Source: Lasioglossum baleicum
Taxonomy: Eukaryota > Arthropoda > Insecta > Hymenoptera > Halictidae
NCBI RefSeq assembly: GCF_051020765.1
Contig: NC_134937.1
Location: 16,050,947-16,114,946, forward strand
Length of the DNA: 64,000 nt
Direction: 5' to 3'
The position numbers and the translations under genes were made by a program. This document shows, piece after piece, positions 12,733 to 26,299 of this stretch; positions within the stretch are counted from its first letter, which is position 1, and each line of letters begins with the position of its first letter. The notes beneath the pieces are model-generated. The model saw only the letters and a program-made list of their open reading frames with translations, did no database searches and was not told the DNA's origin.

Positions 12733-15637
12733 GCAATCGGTGTTTAATCATCGCGCACGGTTCTGACCCATTTACATCATCGCCGAGAACAACAGGAAAG
12801 CAGTTTCGATTGCAGGCTGCATCGCCGCACCCGGAACAGCATTGTTATGGATGTTCCACGCCGTACACCTGTACAGCTTGACGAGCGTAACGCGTTCAAT
12901 CTGCGACGAGTGTTTCCAAGCTGAAAAAATTCTCCGGGGAACACTCGTGTGCAAGATTTCAACGAGCCGACATCGTCGTATCGATTTTTCGCGAGAAGCG
13001 CCGCGGCGCCGCCGTCGCGCCGCGTTCAAAAGCGTAATTCAACGGCGAACACGATCGGGAGCATTGATTGCGAAATCAAATCCAATATGTACTCGTGAAC
13101 GCGAAACAGCTTCCACGCTCACGGCTTGATTAATATATACTTATAGGAACAAATCACTCGGATCGGGAACTACCGTTCGGTCAAGTTGCAGCATTCATTC
13201 CGTGCTATCGCGAGCTAATGTGATTATACAAGCCAATTTACGCGCGAACGATTGAACGATCGTTTCACTTGATGGCTACACAAGTCTCACTCATTGTCAG
13301 TTTATTTTCCACTTGCCAGAAGTGGGCGTGTCTGGCGATGGCCACTCCCACGTGGTGGAAGTTGAACGCGCTCTTTGGGAGGGAAAGCGAGATTATATCC
13401 GGCGGGACGAATCAAGTTTTAGTGTACAAAATGAATTAATATATTTGTTGTTTTTAAGCAGGCAGCACTTTCCCTTGGTCTTACTCATTTAATTAAAAGT
13501 AATTGAAGACGCAAATAGTTTCAAATTATTAACACTTTGAGTACCAACTCAGTAACCTCAAAAACTTCATAAAAATCAATGTTATTTATTTAAGGAAACA
13601 GAAATGAATCCTGAGTACTCCTTGAACATTTCTGCATTTCTCAGATACCAATTACATATGATGCACTGAATATTTAGCTCCTGTGTCGCAATTAATGTAC
13701 AACAATACGAATATAAATGAACAAGATGTGTCCATCGGTGTCTCTGTTACATAATCGTGTTTGCGCTGTTCACTTTTCGTGGGCATCGCCATGGGGAGCG
13801 TCTTTTTCTCGGCCGGCGAGATCGTAGGCCATAATTTCGGCCACGAAAAGTGTTTTTAATTTACCCAAGGGGATGATTGTGGCCCAGATGCATACGGTAA
13901 ACTTACTGACGGCTACAGGGGCTTGCCACCTGTGCACGTTCCATAGACACAGATTATTGTGTACGTGTGCACGTGTAATTCCGGCTAAAAATAGCGCTCG
14001 GCCGATAACAAGATCGCATTATGTACAGCTCGGAGATCCTCCGCGCGATAAGAAAGCCGGCTGAGTTTAATTTTAAGCTCTATTTACTCTGCAACGAGCT
14101 TTCGGAATTAAGGATATCGGCGAGCGGGCACCGACTCGCTCTCCAAGTGGCTTATTATCACTAGCAACGCTAAGTTACTGCCAACGAGCAAGCGGCGAAG
14201 GCGCGGCAGATGTTGAGTCACTCACTGGCCGCGTCCCTGATACAATTTTCTTGATTTTTAAAACTAGTTATCCACGTAATCGCTTCGAAATGAAATTTTA
14301 TCTCCCCTGCCCACCCTCTCCACAGAGAAACATTTTTTCCCACCGATATCGCGCGGATTCTCTTTGTCAATTAAAATTAATGAATCTTGACCCGACACGA
14401 TGAGCCGCGGGCGAGTCTCGACTCTGGCAGATTGTAATTCTTTGTTTCGCTTTGAGGGAGATTTATTTGTCATCCTGCTGAGATATTAGCGTTAAGTATT
14501 CTTGGAAATCACCGTTCGTTAAAGGCCTGCTGCAGGCATTTGCGATTTTGGAAATATTCTTATGACAAGCTGTATTTTTTGGTATCATTACTTTCGAAGC
14601 GTCGATTTAATATTAGTTCTAGTAAAGGACTAAAAGTGATTATTTTAGCTTACCTTGTTTTCAGATTTTTATTATATACCAAAGGAAATCAATTTACTGA
14701 ACAATCCCCCACAAATGCATCTTTACAGTCTCAGTAATCATAACTGAAAAAATTTAGAACTTGTCATTTTGTCGGAACTTGTAGTTCTAGTGTTAAATAG
14801 GACACCCTATATAGTTGGGTCTTCAAAGTTATTATATTATATATAATTTTATAAGTTAATATAATTATCTAATGAGGCATACAGTCAAATGATGAGGAAT
14901 TAAAATAAACACGAAGCAGAACCTACATATGTAGCAAGAGGACGTTACGTATGCTATTGAACCTGTTTAAATCTTCTTCATTACGAACCTCTAAATCTTC
15001 TAATTAAATCTTCTGATTAATTTCAGACGAATCTACAAGTCTACTTGTAGCCGAGCTATAGAGTGCATGAGTCTACATTAGATCGAGTGAAAGATATAAC
15101 GATGAAATCTGTCTGGCGGGTGCAATATGTAATTGCAGTCTACTTTTCAGATTATCACGTTGGTTCCAAGTGTTGCATATTCAGTTCAGTTGAAATAATT
15201 TAAAACACATCTACAGATTCAGAAAACTACAAAAAATGTCTGTATATGAAAATTAAATCACGAATTTTGACAATAGTGACTCTTAAGAAATGAAATTTTT
15301 TTATTATATCCTTGTTCACAAAAATGTATATTCCATTTAACGAAAGCAGAATTATTCATTTCATCCTTCCGTTTCGTCACGAGAAAGAGGACCATGATCT
15401 CGTACATCTTTGGCGGTTTTAATTGAGTTACAAAAAGGGGTGATGAATAGGTGGGATATACTTCAATAGATATAGCATATCCCAGTTTTTTAGATAAAAG
15501 AGGTTGAAAACAAAAGAGCTTAAGGCGGACTTACACCACTCGGATCCCAAATGGTTCGTTCCATTGGTTTACTGACAAAAGGTACCACATTTTTCAGTAA
15601 AGAATGAAATTCTACATCAATTATTGCTGTATATAAA

Positions 15638-16099
15638 TAGTGTTGGGCAATAAATAAATTTATTTAAATAAATAATTATTTAAATAAAAAGTTATTTGTT
15701 ATTAGGATATTCAAATAAAAAGCAAAAATAATTATTTATTATTTAAGCAAGTCTATAAACGAATTATTTAAAATAATAAAATTAATTGTTATTTACAAAT
15801 ACAATTTCAATTATTATTTGTATTGCTATAGCAGACAAAAAACGCGCACGTGTTCATTATACATATTATATACAAAATACAAGAAATAAGAGAAGACCAA
15901 AAACTATTTATTTGATTTCCACCTCAATCCAAATAATAAATAATCTTTTATTTGCAAATAAGAAATAATAAATAGATCACTTTTGGAATTATATTATATA
16001 AATTACTTTTATTTAAATAATAATTGTAGTTATTATTTGCAATTCAAATCACACGTTTATTTATTATTTATTATTTAAAATAAAATTTGCCCAACACTG
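15638..16099. mobile_element. AT-rich hAT-like non-autonomous element
   Basis: A 462-bp element with ends TAGTGTTGGGCA and TGCCCAACACTG (one mismatch), closely related to the ends of the 1609-2225 element. It is flanked by tatataaa (15630-15637) and tatagaaa (16100-16107), a 7-of-8 match to a hAT target duplication. The inside is mostly variants of 'aaataattattta', a different filler from the other element although the ends are shared. No coding capacity. Confidence 0.78.
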
Positions 16100-17287
16100 T
16101 ATAGAAATGATGCCTTCATGATTCGAAGAACAATATTAACTAAAATCGTCAGAATTTGGACCCACACTACCACTATGATTCTTGGCCGACCATACTACGG
16201 TGTTTCTTTCTTAACAAGCTGAAGCGGTTAGCGCAGTCTGAATAAATGTTCGCGACAGGCCGATATCGATCAGCGGGAAGTTCGAGCAAAAGCGAGGCAT
16301 CTCCCACGAGTGAACGTAACTTCTAGCGTAGCCCATTCTGCAGGATCCACTACTCCGATCTAAATAGATGCGTGCATGCGCGACACAAAGCGACAGAGAA
16401 TCTCCATGGAAATATTTCAGCTGGTTCGGTCGTCGAGCACTATCATACAGGCGGCATGCCCGCATGTAAACAATAGACCAGGCGAAACCCACTGAAAGCG
16501 TTTGCGGTTAATTAGGCAGCAATGCTGTTAACAATGTCCTGGCTTCATCCCTGCCCTCCTCTTCAACCCGTTTTCGTCTATCCGCAGACCTACGTCGCGC
16601 AGCCGAAATTCCCCGCAACGCAGGCACAGCCTCGGTCAGGATTCTGCCCCAAATAAAGTTATCACCGAACCCTCCTTCAACTGGTCTGATTCCGTGATCG
16701 CCTCGAGGTCGCTAATTGTCTGTCGTTCCTGCGGGCCAATTACGCGAACTAGAAAATTAGCCACGACTAGGGACGCCGCCGACGAAAATTTCGACAACAC
16801 TCGTTGCACCGCGCAGCTAACACACGACCGGACCTGGAATCCCAACCATCTTTTCTGTCAGAAATCACCCTAACACCTCGACGGATCTATCGTGAATTAC
16901 ACGAACCTCGATTTCCATCCGCGTCATTCATTGGAAGAGAAATTAATTCAATAATGCGTAATTTACCGCGGACGTCTACATGCAACTGGTGAACTTTAAA
17001 TACTTCATTTTAAAGATATAAATCAATTAAGTACAACCAGAAGGGACGTGCTAAAATTCATTTTGTGTTTTAGTTTTGGGTAGACACACGATTTGTGAAC
17101 TTGCGATTTTGGTCATTATAAACTATGTGAGCCGTTTTAGTAACTACCGTTAATAAAAAAAAAACATGCTGTAGTTAACTGTATTAACGCGTTAACTGGA
17201 ACGTCATTCATATGTGGATGACACAATTCTTTATCTAGTTTTAAATCGAACATTATTAGGATTTCGAGAAGTAGTCATTGTGATAAT

Positions 17288-17320
17288 TAGACTGCGGATC
17301 TTTAGGCAAAATAAAAAGTT
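17288..17320. repeat. Single end of the ~200-bp TA-flanked MITE family
   Basis: 'tagactgcggatctttaggc' followed by 'aaaataaaaag' matches the inverted right end of the complete copy. No clear partner end was found within 250 bases. Confidence 0.6.
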
Positions 17321-20300
17321 TGTGCATCAATTGCAAGATGTAAGGACTAAATAGAAACGGACATTTTACCGTAATTTTTCATTTCAAATACAATTTCTCT
17401 AACAGTTAATTGAATTACTTTAAACTGTTTACAAATTCTCTGTTACCTAATCTGAACTTCGAAAGCTTCAATTCTACTTTTCCCGATACTGAGTCTTAAA
17501 TAATAGTCTCCACTGGAATGCACGAAATTCTCATTGTAATTAGTAGACTGGGTTGTTTCCGACCACAGAGAATGATAATGATGATTGTACTGGAGGGAAC
17601 AAGACTGAATCAAGCAGCCAGCCAATGGACACGACCACAGGATCGTATTTGCAGCTCTCTGCGACCACATTGTTGATCTTGAATGGTGCGAGAACAAAAA
17701 GCTTATCCTAGACGGGAGATTAGATTTCCTAAATACTAATAGATCGCTAATTCTTGGTTGTAAGTTTGCGGTCTATTAGGGAAATCGTTTTATTAGGTAG
17801 CGATTGCGAAAACATAAGGCGCAAGAGGCGAAAACAGTAATCGTTCCTTGAAGAGCACGTTCGGTCGCATTTACGTAATCGGATCATGGTCGGGCAAACA
17901 AGTTTGAAGTGTCTAGCATGATACCGGCTGTGTAACAGCAGTTCCTTTCGTTAATAGCGCCATCAACGTGGGCCGGATGCCCCGTAAGTTGGTCGTAATA
18001 ACAAAAGAAAATGGGGCTCGAGGAATCGCAGGAATTCCCTTACGTGCCTTCCCCGAACCGGAAAAATTTGTAGTGCCGGAAATGCCGGAATCGCCTCGTT
18101 TCGTCGCGGAAACACATAAAAGAAGTTCGAAACGTACTGCTTAAGATCCGCCGAACCCACCACCGCGTTTTTAATCATAAACTTTTACAAGCCACCGTAA
18201 ACTGCGACCGTAACAACTGCGGGAAACTTCATCATGACACTGCGTCATCGAGGAAAACTCTTTGGGGCGGCTTAATAACGGCATCTGGAAAATTGCATTG
18301 GTCGTTGCTGTCGTTTCGAAAACGTCCTCGGTCATCTTTCAATAAGTAGTTCTCGTGTCCTGAATTAAAAACTAAAAAGTTCGGACAAACATTTATGGTA
18401 CTCCATTGTAAAAGTAACGTTTATAAACGATTTTTATAGCTAGTTTAATAGGTTCGTTAAATTTATTAAATGCAACTCGCATAAAATATGAACGAAATAT
18501 TCTTGGAGAAGATACAGATTCCTTAAACGCCATGTTACGTAATTTTAAGTAACCTTATGCCAAAATTAATTTTAATTTCTTTACAAAATTGTGGTCGCCT
18601 GTTGCATTATGAGGGACGATAGCAACGAAAGAATTGAAATAGTGACGCAATAAGATGTAATTTTTTCTTGACAACGACCAGGTAAACTGGTGGTAATTAA
18701 GTGAGTGTAGATCCGTCTTCAACGGCAAGCACTGGCGGGACACTCGGTATTTATTCGCGAAAGTTTCAGGCGTCGCGTCTACGGTAGCGTCGGTTTCACG
18801 CGCAATTAGGAGCAGCTCTTCTGTTTCACAGTGAATTTCGTTATCGGGGAATTCTAATTTCTTGGGAATTAGTTACGGACTTCGATCCTAATAGGAAGCC
18901 AATAGTCCCGACGAAATGTGCGGTAGCGGGCTGGGCAAGCAGCGTGCCGAGCAACCAGGCCTTATGGGTTCGGTGCTCCAAAGTAGCCTCGCTGAGAAAT
19001 GCGGCAAAGTGGAAGCCCGGTCGGCCAGCGGCATTACGGTGCCTCATCAGTCGAAAGGTGCATTAGCATTGCTAATGACCTGCGATCATTACCGGCACAC
19101 GCCGTACGAACCATCTTCGGGCCGTGCCACGACTGCGGCGCGTTTGCTATGCGAAAATAGGCCGCCTGCGTCCGTGAAAGTACCAGCCCAGACGACTACA
19201 ATGATGTACCGGATGACAATAGACAGGGAAACCGTCAGCGACGTGCATCAAGATGATTAAGCTAGCTCGGTTCAATAATCAATACCATTTTCTCGTGGAA
19301 AGTTCAAGATCGTGGTTTTCCGAAGATCTTGAAATCATTTGTTTAACTAAAAATAATTCAAGACGACGGCTCTCGAGATTCTTAAAGGAAGAAATTTATA
19401 ATCATTTATTTCCTGAAGAAATGGATACTGTTTACAGTGATTCGGATTAATATTCGGACGCTCTAAAAAAGACGACAACTTTTTTAATATACATAGTACT
19501 ACACGATTTGAACTTTTTTGGGAAGTTAGAGCAATGAATTTACTACAAGATGTGAAAAGAAATTTTTTCAAAAATTGCAATTCATCGGAATTGTAGAAAA
19601 AAATACTAAAAGCTGCATTTTGCAACTTTTTTATGTGGGCCTATATTGAAAATTTAAAAAATACATTCCGACCTAATATATAGCTGCGAGTTCTTTTATC
19701 GGGGCAAAGTAAATTATGTTTACAGAAATGTGTACAGGTCTTAATCATTGGCGTTTTACAGGATGTCTTTTTCTTTGTGATCGGAATATGAATACAGTAA
19801 TGTAATAATGTGAAATGAATACTTCGATTATTACAGTGTAATATTTTAGACATTAGAAACCCGTGGTTTAATACAGGCGTATCAAGATGATTAAGCCCGG
19901 CAGGTTCATTAACGCATAATGTATCAAAGTTCAAGATTGTGGCTTTCCGAAGATTGTGGGATAATTATACGTAATTATTCATGTTCTCTATTTTGTCACG
20001 AATGTTCATCGTGTTTAAAAGAACCATTTACGATACGCGGCAGTTCATGAATTCGCGGGCACACACGGTCCAGATAGCATAGCGCGGATAATGAACATGT
20101 TCATAAACCGTGTGCTGTACAAAAATCAACCAGCAAATAATTCATCGGCGCGAACCAATGCAATCAGCGGTTCTTTTCTTGTTTTAAAGCGAGGAAAATC
20201 GACGACACGGTCACTTTCATCGACTTACTCTAGTCGAGAAAGGCCGATATTCAGGACACGCCCGCAGACCACTCGCTTTCTTTTATTATCTCCGGGCGTA

Positions 20301-21929
20301 CGTGCGGCTCGACCGTTCATCGCGGCGACGATGAACCCGCCCGCCCGCGCCGCTCGACGGTCCGGTAAAAACTAATTAAATTTTTCCATAATACGGCAAT
20401 TTCGATGATAACGCGGCCGGCGGTCCCGGGAATTGTGAGGAACGGTTGAAAAGTCGGGCGAGACCCCGTCGACGATACCGGGTGCAACGTTACAGGACAT
20501 TATGCGCCGCCGCGCGAGTATTTTGGCGGGAATTAATGCTCTCGCTAATTAGACGCGAAACGACCGACGATTACGTTACCCGCGGCTTGCCGGGGAAGAC
20601 GAACTGCCCCCTGTTGCGGAAATTTCACTCAAAAATATGTATTTCGGGCTAACAAGCTGCCCCGTCCCGCTGATACCAACGTGGTACTTGTTCTCGCGGA
20701 ACTTGTTCAGAGAAAGCCTGGAATAAACGACATCCAAAGAAGTTTCGGGAATTTGTGAAAAATTTATTCTCGTTATGTGTGAGACGACACTAATCTAGTG
20801 ACATTTATTTACTTTGAGTTATCCCCACTACAAAACTTTTATCAATATATTGGTGACATTCTTCCGGTTAAAATGAGTCTAAACATGATACGATTCGGGC
20901 TACAGTTGCTTGTTCAATTCACGATTTAGTAGAAACTCGATTATCCGAACTGATATCTGAATTCAATTTGATTCGTATCGTGTGCGACGTAATTTCAATC
21001 AGAAAAATGTTACAAATACATCGGTAAAAATGTTGTACAAAAAATCATTATAAGTAAATTATAGTAAAATATAAAATTGAATTTTCTTCCTGAAACTTCG
21101 TAAAATTGAATTTGTATGCAGCGTCGTTGATGTATGGGCACTTTGCAGAGTGTATTTGTGTTCGGAACATTACAGAAACTTCAATTTGGTAGAACAAGAC
21201 ATTTAGTGCTTCTTGATTACATTTGAATACCCCTTGAAGTTTGAGGAGTTGAATGAATAATAAACGGGGGCGAAGGAATACGAAACTGAAATTGAACCAC
21301 GGCCCGAAACAAAATCTGATCGATTAATGATCAAGAAGATCAAATGGGGCCAACCGAAGACTACGACATTCAAATGAGATCAGCCGGGGGCCAAGATACA
21401 CAGATAAGATCAACTCAAGTTCGAGAGAGCATTACCAGACGGGAAGATCGAAGTTGGACCAACCCAGGGTCGATAGTTTGGAATCAAACCAACATAGAAT
21501 CGAGGCATTCGAATAAAACGATCTTCTGACTGGGGAAACTCAAAGTGAACCAATACAAAACCTACAGACCCAAATAGGACTATCTAGGTGCATGGACAAT
21601 CAATCGATCTTGAGATAGTTCAGAAATAAGGATTCAAGCTCAAGACCGTAACCAAGATCCTGACATGTTCAGTTCGGTGATCTAAATTTAGATGACAGAC
21701 CACAGTGAGATCATTGTAATACTAACGAGCAAGTAACCTCAAATTAATTCAGAAATTGAGATTATGATCAAAGTCATATTATAGATCTTGATATCTACCC
21801 AATGTCAAATCATATAGTCATTAATAGATTCAATAACTAATTTGAATTCGATGTATTTTAGCATCTATACGATTTAGGAGCATGTTTAGAATCGCGTGGG
21901 ATTTTATTTACATAGTAAAGGTTTTATCG

Positions 21930-22480
21930 ATTTTTCGACGGGACTTCAAATTTTCCTTTAAATGTAAATGGTGCTGTCATAAGCTGCGATCCTTCAGCTT
22001 GAAGTTGCTCCTTAAAAAATTCATAAATTATCTCGGGAATACATTTTAAAATAGACTTGAAGCAAGCACATAAAATCCAATCGTTTCTCCTCGAGCCTTT
22101 CTCCAACCGGAATTTATCGACTTGTTTTAATGACCTCGGCTCTTTTTGAAAATCTAAATGATCCTATCATAAAGTCTAATCTTTCAGCTTTCATTCAAGC
22201 TCAGGAAAGTTGAATTATTCCTACAGGAATTCAAATACAATTGCATTATCCTTTACCGATCGATCGATCGGGACTTATCCAATTTTTCTTCACACCTGAG
22301 GTGCTCAATAGTAAAGTGTGCTCCTTCAGCTTTCATGTGATTCCCTGTAGATTTGAAAATCCTCTCGGGAAGGCATTCTAAAATCGATTCGAAACAACCC
22401 GAATCCTATTTCTCCGAGCTGTCAGGATCAATCGATATTTCGACGTGCCATCTCCGAATTATGAACCCATAGTAAAAGTA
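21930..22480 (-). repeat. Decayed tandem array, about 165-bp units, three full and one partial
   Basis: Units begin near 21938, 22113, 22266 and 22438 (plus-strand landmark: 'tcgacgggactt', 'tcgacttgtttt', 'tcgatcgggact', 'tcgacgtgccat'). Landmarks within units are 'ccttcagctt'/'ctttcagctt' and 'ctcgggaa..cattttaaaat'. Translated on the minus strand in one phase, the first and third units both read CF(K/E)SIL(K/E)C, then PE, then (L/M)(Q/K)AEG. The second reads MKAERLDFMIG and the fourth FTMGS before a stop. The second and fourth carry stops in this phase. Either an old tandem-repeat coding sequence has decayed, or this is satellite-like DNA whose shared frame is a by-product of base similarity. 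Confidence 0.6.
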
Positions 22481-23839
22481 AAGTATATATACAAAATACT
22501 CCATTTTTACTATTAGATTTCCACCAAAGTCGTGAGCTATCGATAGCGTTGTGCGCCTCACAGAAACGCGGAAAAATCCGGGTCAGAAGAATACACAATA
22601 GACACTCGTCAGTGCTATAGGAACACAGCCATTTATCGCATATTCAACAAGACACATCGCAGCGTTAGTGACACGTGTTGCTCTCAACGGTTTCCGCCCC
22701 CGCAATCCCTGCCATCGATACCAACCAGCGTCGTATACCACCAGGAATCGCCTAATTCCAGCTACCCCAGGGTTTTCACTCGCAAGAAAAGAAAGGGGCG
22801 AGGGTAACAAAAGAGGGTCCGAAGAAAACAGCCTATTACCGTAACCGTCACCGTTCCCCTAACTTTTCCAATCTCGGTCGGTTGTTTCCCAGGTCAACGA
22901 GTCTTCGCAGTTTGCTCGGTCGATCGAATATTTTCGATGGGCCATTGGCAGCAGCGGCGGCGGGGGAGCGGGTTGCATACGCGGCGACACGGATTTATAC
23001 AGAAACGGCCGGTTATGGCGTGTGCCGCGTTCTTTCGCGAGCCTGTCCCTCGTTCCAGGCTCCTCCTGCCGGGAAAACGGTTATCGAATATGCTGGGAAT
23101 GTTGCCGGCGAATACGCCATCAGCCAAATGATCCGTGAAAATTCCGGTCGCGATTTTACGCGAGCCCGATCGCGCTACCTTTTTTTTGCGCTGTTTCGAA
23201 GGGCGTTGCGAAAACGGAAACAGGAGCGCCCTCCATCACACGCCGAGCGTGGAAAGCACGGTCTCGGTCGAAGAACGACGAGGAAAAAGCTCCCCCGGTG
23301 CGCGCCGGAGCCATCGATATTAAAGCTTATACTGAATGACAGCGATGCTCGATGGAACGGCACGGATTGATTCCGCCTCCATCCCGAAGCGATCCGCGGA
23401 TCCCAATACCCGAACACTTATCAATAAATAGAGCTATTCCTTCCCGCCGTCCCTATCCCTGCCTACATCCGACGGGCCTTTCCCTTTTTGCAGATCGTCT
23501 TGAAAATTCGCGATGCGTCAATCACGGAAGTCCCCACGACGCCGCTGATATGACGGGTGGAAACGTTTTAAGCCGGCCGGTGACAGACAAACGGAAAATG
23601 AGGTTCCTCGGGATGGAGGAGAAGATATTGTGTTATCACGGTTGTGGAATAGAGTTTCATAAAAGCTGGGAAATAATTTGAGGGGTGGGTGCTATACCGT
23701 TTGGAATTGTGGGATGCATCGGGTAGTGATTTTCGTTGAAATGATAGGGGTCTGAGATATTGACAGTGGTCTTGCAATGCCATATACAGACTGTCGCCGC
23801 ATCTGGCGCAGGGCGCTGAATCTACGTGAAAAGATAAGT

Positions 23840-23915
23840 TGAAAAAAAATAATATTATTTCGAGAAAAACGAGTTTGAAAGATCGTTGGGTTCGCGTGCT
23901 TTAGTATTTGCAGGA
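23840..23915. repeat. Dispersed repeat fragment ('cgagtttgaa' family)
   Basis: 'cgagaaaaacgagtttgaaa' followed at about 20 bases by 'cgcgtgctttagtatttgca' matches segments at about 57650-57750 (both orientations) and about 62105-62155 (inverted). Confidence 0.5.
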
Positions 23916-24215
23916 AGTAGAACCAGTAGGTCATGAACAGACAGCTATTCCTATCTATAATATTGTTCGTTAAATTAGTAAATTGTAAAAAGTGTAAAAT
24001 CGTGTGTAAACAGAGCTTACGTAAGTAGTTCCTACTTTCAGTTGAGCTCCATTTTTTTCAAAGGCCCTCATTTGCTATAAAAGAATGTGGAAAACACAGA
24101 GGTTTCCCTTTTCTCTTTTGAACTTCGAAAATGAGCACAGGCAGAGTGTTGTACGACTTTTTATATCAGATTACAGGAGTTCAAAGGTCTACATTTTTGC
24201 GATGAAATTTAATGA

Positions 24216-24265
24216 TAGGCTGTGGATTTTATGCACCTATAATAAAAATGAATAGCTCAAATGGT
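24216..24265. repeat. Single end of the ~200-bp TA-flanked MITE family
   Basis: 'taggctgtggattttatgca' followed by 'ataaaaatgaatag' matches the left end of the family. The far end is not recognisable. Confidence 0.5.
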
Positions 24266-25622
24266 AAACTAGAGAAAACATGTAATAAATTTCAAAATGC
24301 TGATGTATTATTTCTATCTGATTAGAATATTATTGAGGAAAGAAATGAATGTCTAATGTCTAATGTTATTTTACTTAAAAATCGGCAGTCTGTTGATCTT
24401 TCGATTTTGTGGAGAAATGTATATTAAATGATTATTTCAAATACAAAATACCCCATTGTAATTAAGCAATACGGTATGTTGCTTAAGAATAACTTATGAT
24501 TTGATAACTCTGAAACCAGTCTTCAATTTTAGTATAGTTATTAACAGAAACGAGATTTTTCTGGCGAAGTAAAATTTTTCTAAAGAAAACATTGTCAACA
24601 CATGTAATACCACCCTAACGTGAACTAAAAATTATCTTTGCAGAGTATAAATCTTCTTCTCGAGCCTATTCAAAGGATATAACTCGATTTTTCGCCGTCA
24701 TAGGTCTTCGACCCTTTGAGCTTTCGTGGGAAAGCGACTCTGATAGCAATGGCAAAGGGATATCGACGTCATTCCTGGGTTGGGTGGGGGGGGGGTCCTT
24801 TTTCAAAGTCCACCGTTAAGGACGATAAACGGGATAAAAATGTGCCGGCTTATACATTTATAATACCGCATCACCTTATCTCGACCCCGGGTACCCTCGC
24901 CGCCAGTTGCAGATGGCGGGACACATCCGGGTTTATCTCGAGGGAGAGCTTCCGCAAGTCAAACTCAATCTGCAAATGGGACGGTCCTATTTTCAGCGTC
25001 TCGATGCCGCTTGATCATTCTCTTGCTGGCCGTGCCTTTCATGCGGGCAGGGGTAAACTTCTCTTCAGTACAACCCGCTCGGTGTTTCATTGGTCTTTCG
25101 TGAACCGTGTCTCTTTGTGTTGTCGAGTTTTTGGCGCGCGAAAATTCGTAAGCCGATTCCCAGGCCGACACTGACAAACTGCACGAAACTAATAGTCCAA
25201 GGTCCACCGGAAGTGGACCGCCAGTCAAACTAACAATTTATTCATTGTGAATTCTAAACTGGTTTACTCAAACCTGACCATTCTCGCAATATTATTTATA
25301 CCGCCGTGCAAAATTAATGGAGCATCGAATTTTCGTCGACGAATTTTATATATATTTAACTCTTGTGTGTGAATAAAGGACCAATTTTATAATTACATAA
25401 TTGGTAATATTTATAGTGGTTACTCGCATATTTTTATAAAAGACTGATAATCCAGCTTCAAACATGTATTTATTCTTAATTCACTGCATAATTCATATAT
25501 TTCCCATAATAATGTGCAAACATATTTTATAATATTAGGTAATTCTTGCGAAAATGAGAACAAATACGTAGATGTTAGTATACTGTAACGAATAATATGT
25601 TTTCAACAGAATTACTACTTAC

Positions 25623-26299
25623 ATATACAGGGTGAGTCACCAAACGTTACCACCTCAAATATCTTTGTTGTTTCTAAAGATACGTAAAATATGGTAAGGA
25701 CAAAGTTGAATGGTACAATGGGGCTGACACGATGCAAAAAAAAAATTTTGTTTTTATGTAATTTTTTCTAGAGATATGAAGGTGACCTTCATTTTTTTAA
25801 ATGGAATGAGGTATTTTTTAATACATCAATCGATGCAGCTGGACATTCGTTATAATAAAGTACTAACCTATGTATGTCGAAAAGTTATTAGTTCAGGAGA
25901 TATTTCAATTTAAATAACTCTAAAATACCATTACTGTCGTACTACGACGTCAGTGTTTACTTACTTATGTAACGTCTTATCACGACAGTAATGGTGTTTT
26001 AGAGTTATTTAAATTGAAATATCTCCTGAACTAATAACTTTTCGACATACATAGGTTAGTACTTTATTATAACGAATGTCCAGCTGCATCGATTGATGTA
26101 TTAAAAAATACCTCATTCCATTTAAAAAAATGAAGGTCACCTTCATATCTCTAGAAAAAATTACATAAAAACAAAATTTTTTTTTTGCATCGTGTCAGCC
26201 CCATTGTACCATTCAACTTTGTCCTTACCATATTTTACGTATCTTTAGAAACAACAAAGATATTTGAGGTGGTAACGTTTGGTGACTCACCCTGTATAT
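25623..26299. mobile_element. Near-perfect 677-bp palindrome (foldback element)
   Basis: Left arm 25623-25940 and right arm 25982-26299 are inverted copies of 318 bp each, around a 41-bp spacer (25941-25981). Reading base by base I saw one mismatch (inner end: 'aataccatt' against 'aatggtgtt'). The ends are atatacagggtgagtcacc and its complement. No coding capacity. The diverged element at 61404-61964 shares the inner motif 'ttttttaaatggaatg' next to 'aaggt' and a 'cagggtg' end. The near-identity of the arms suggests recent insertion or continuing homogenisation. Confidence 0.92.

Noticed and set aside
22882..23681. 162- and 109-codon plus-strand frames
   Set aside because: Translations are Arg/Pro/Ser rich without motifs; opposite-strand frames are equally open.
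24716..25228. 152-codon plus-strand frame, possible transposon coding remnant
   Set aside because: It spans a ten-base G run, has no reverse transcriptase or transposase motif, and no inverted or terminal repeats flank it.
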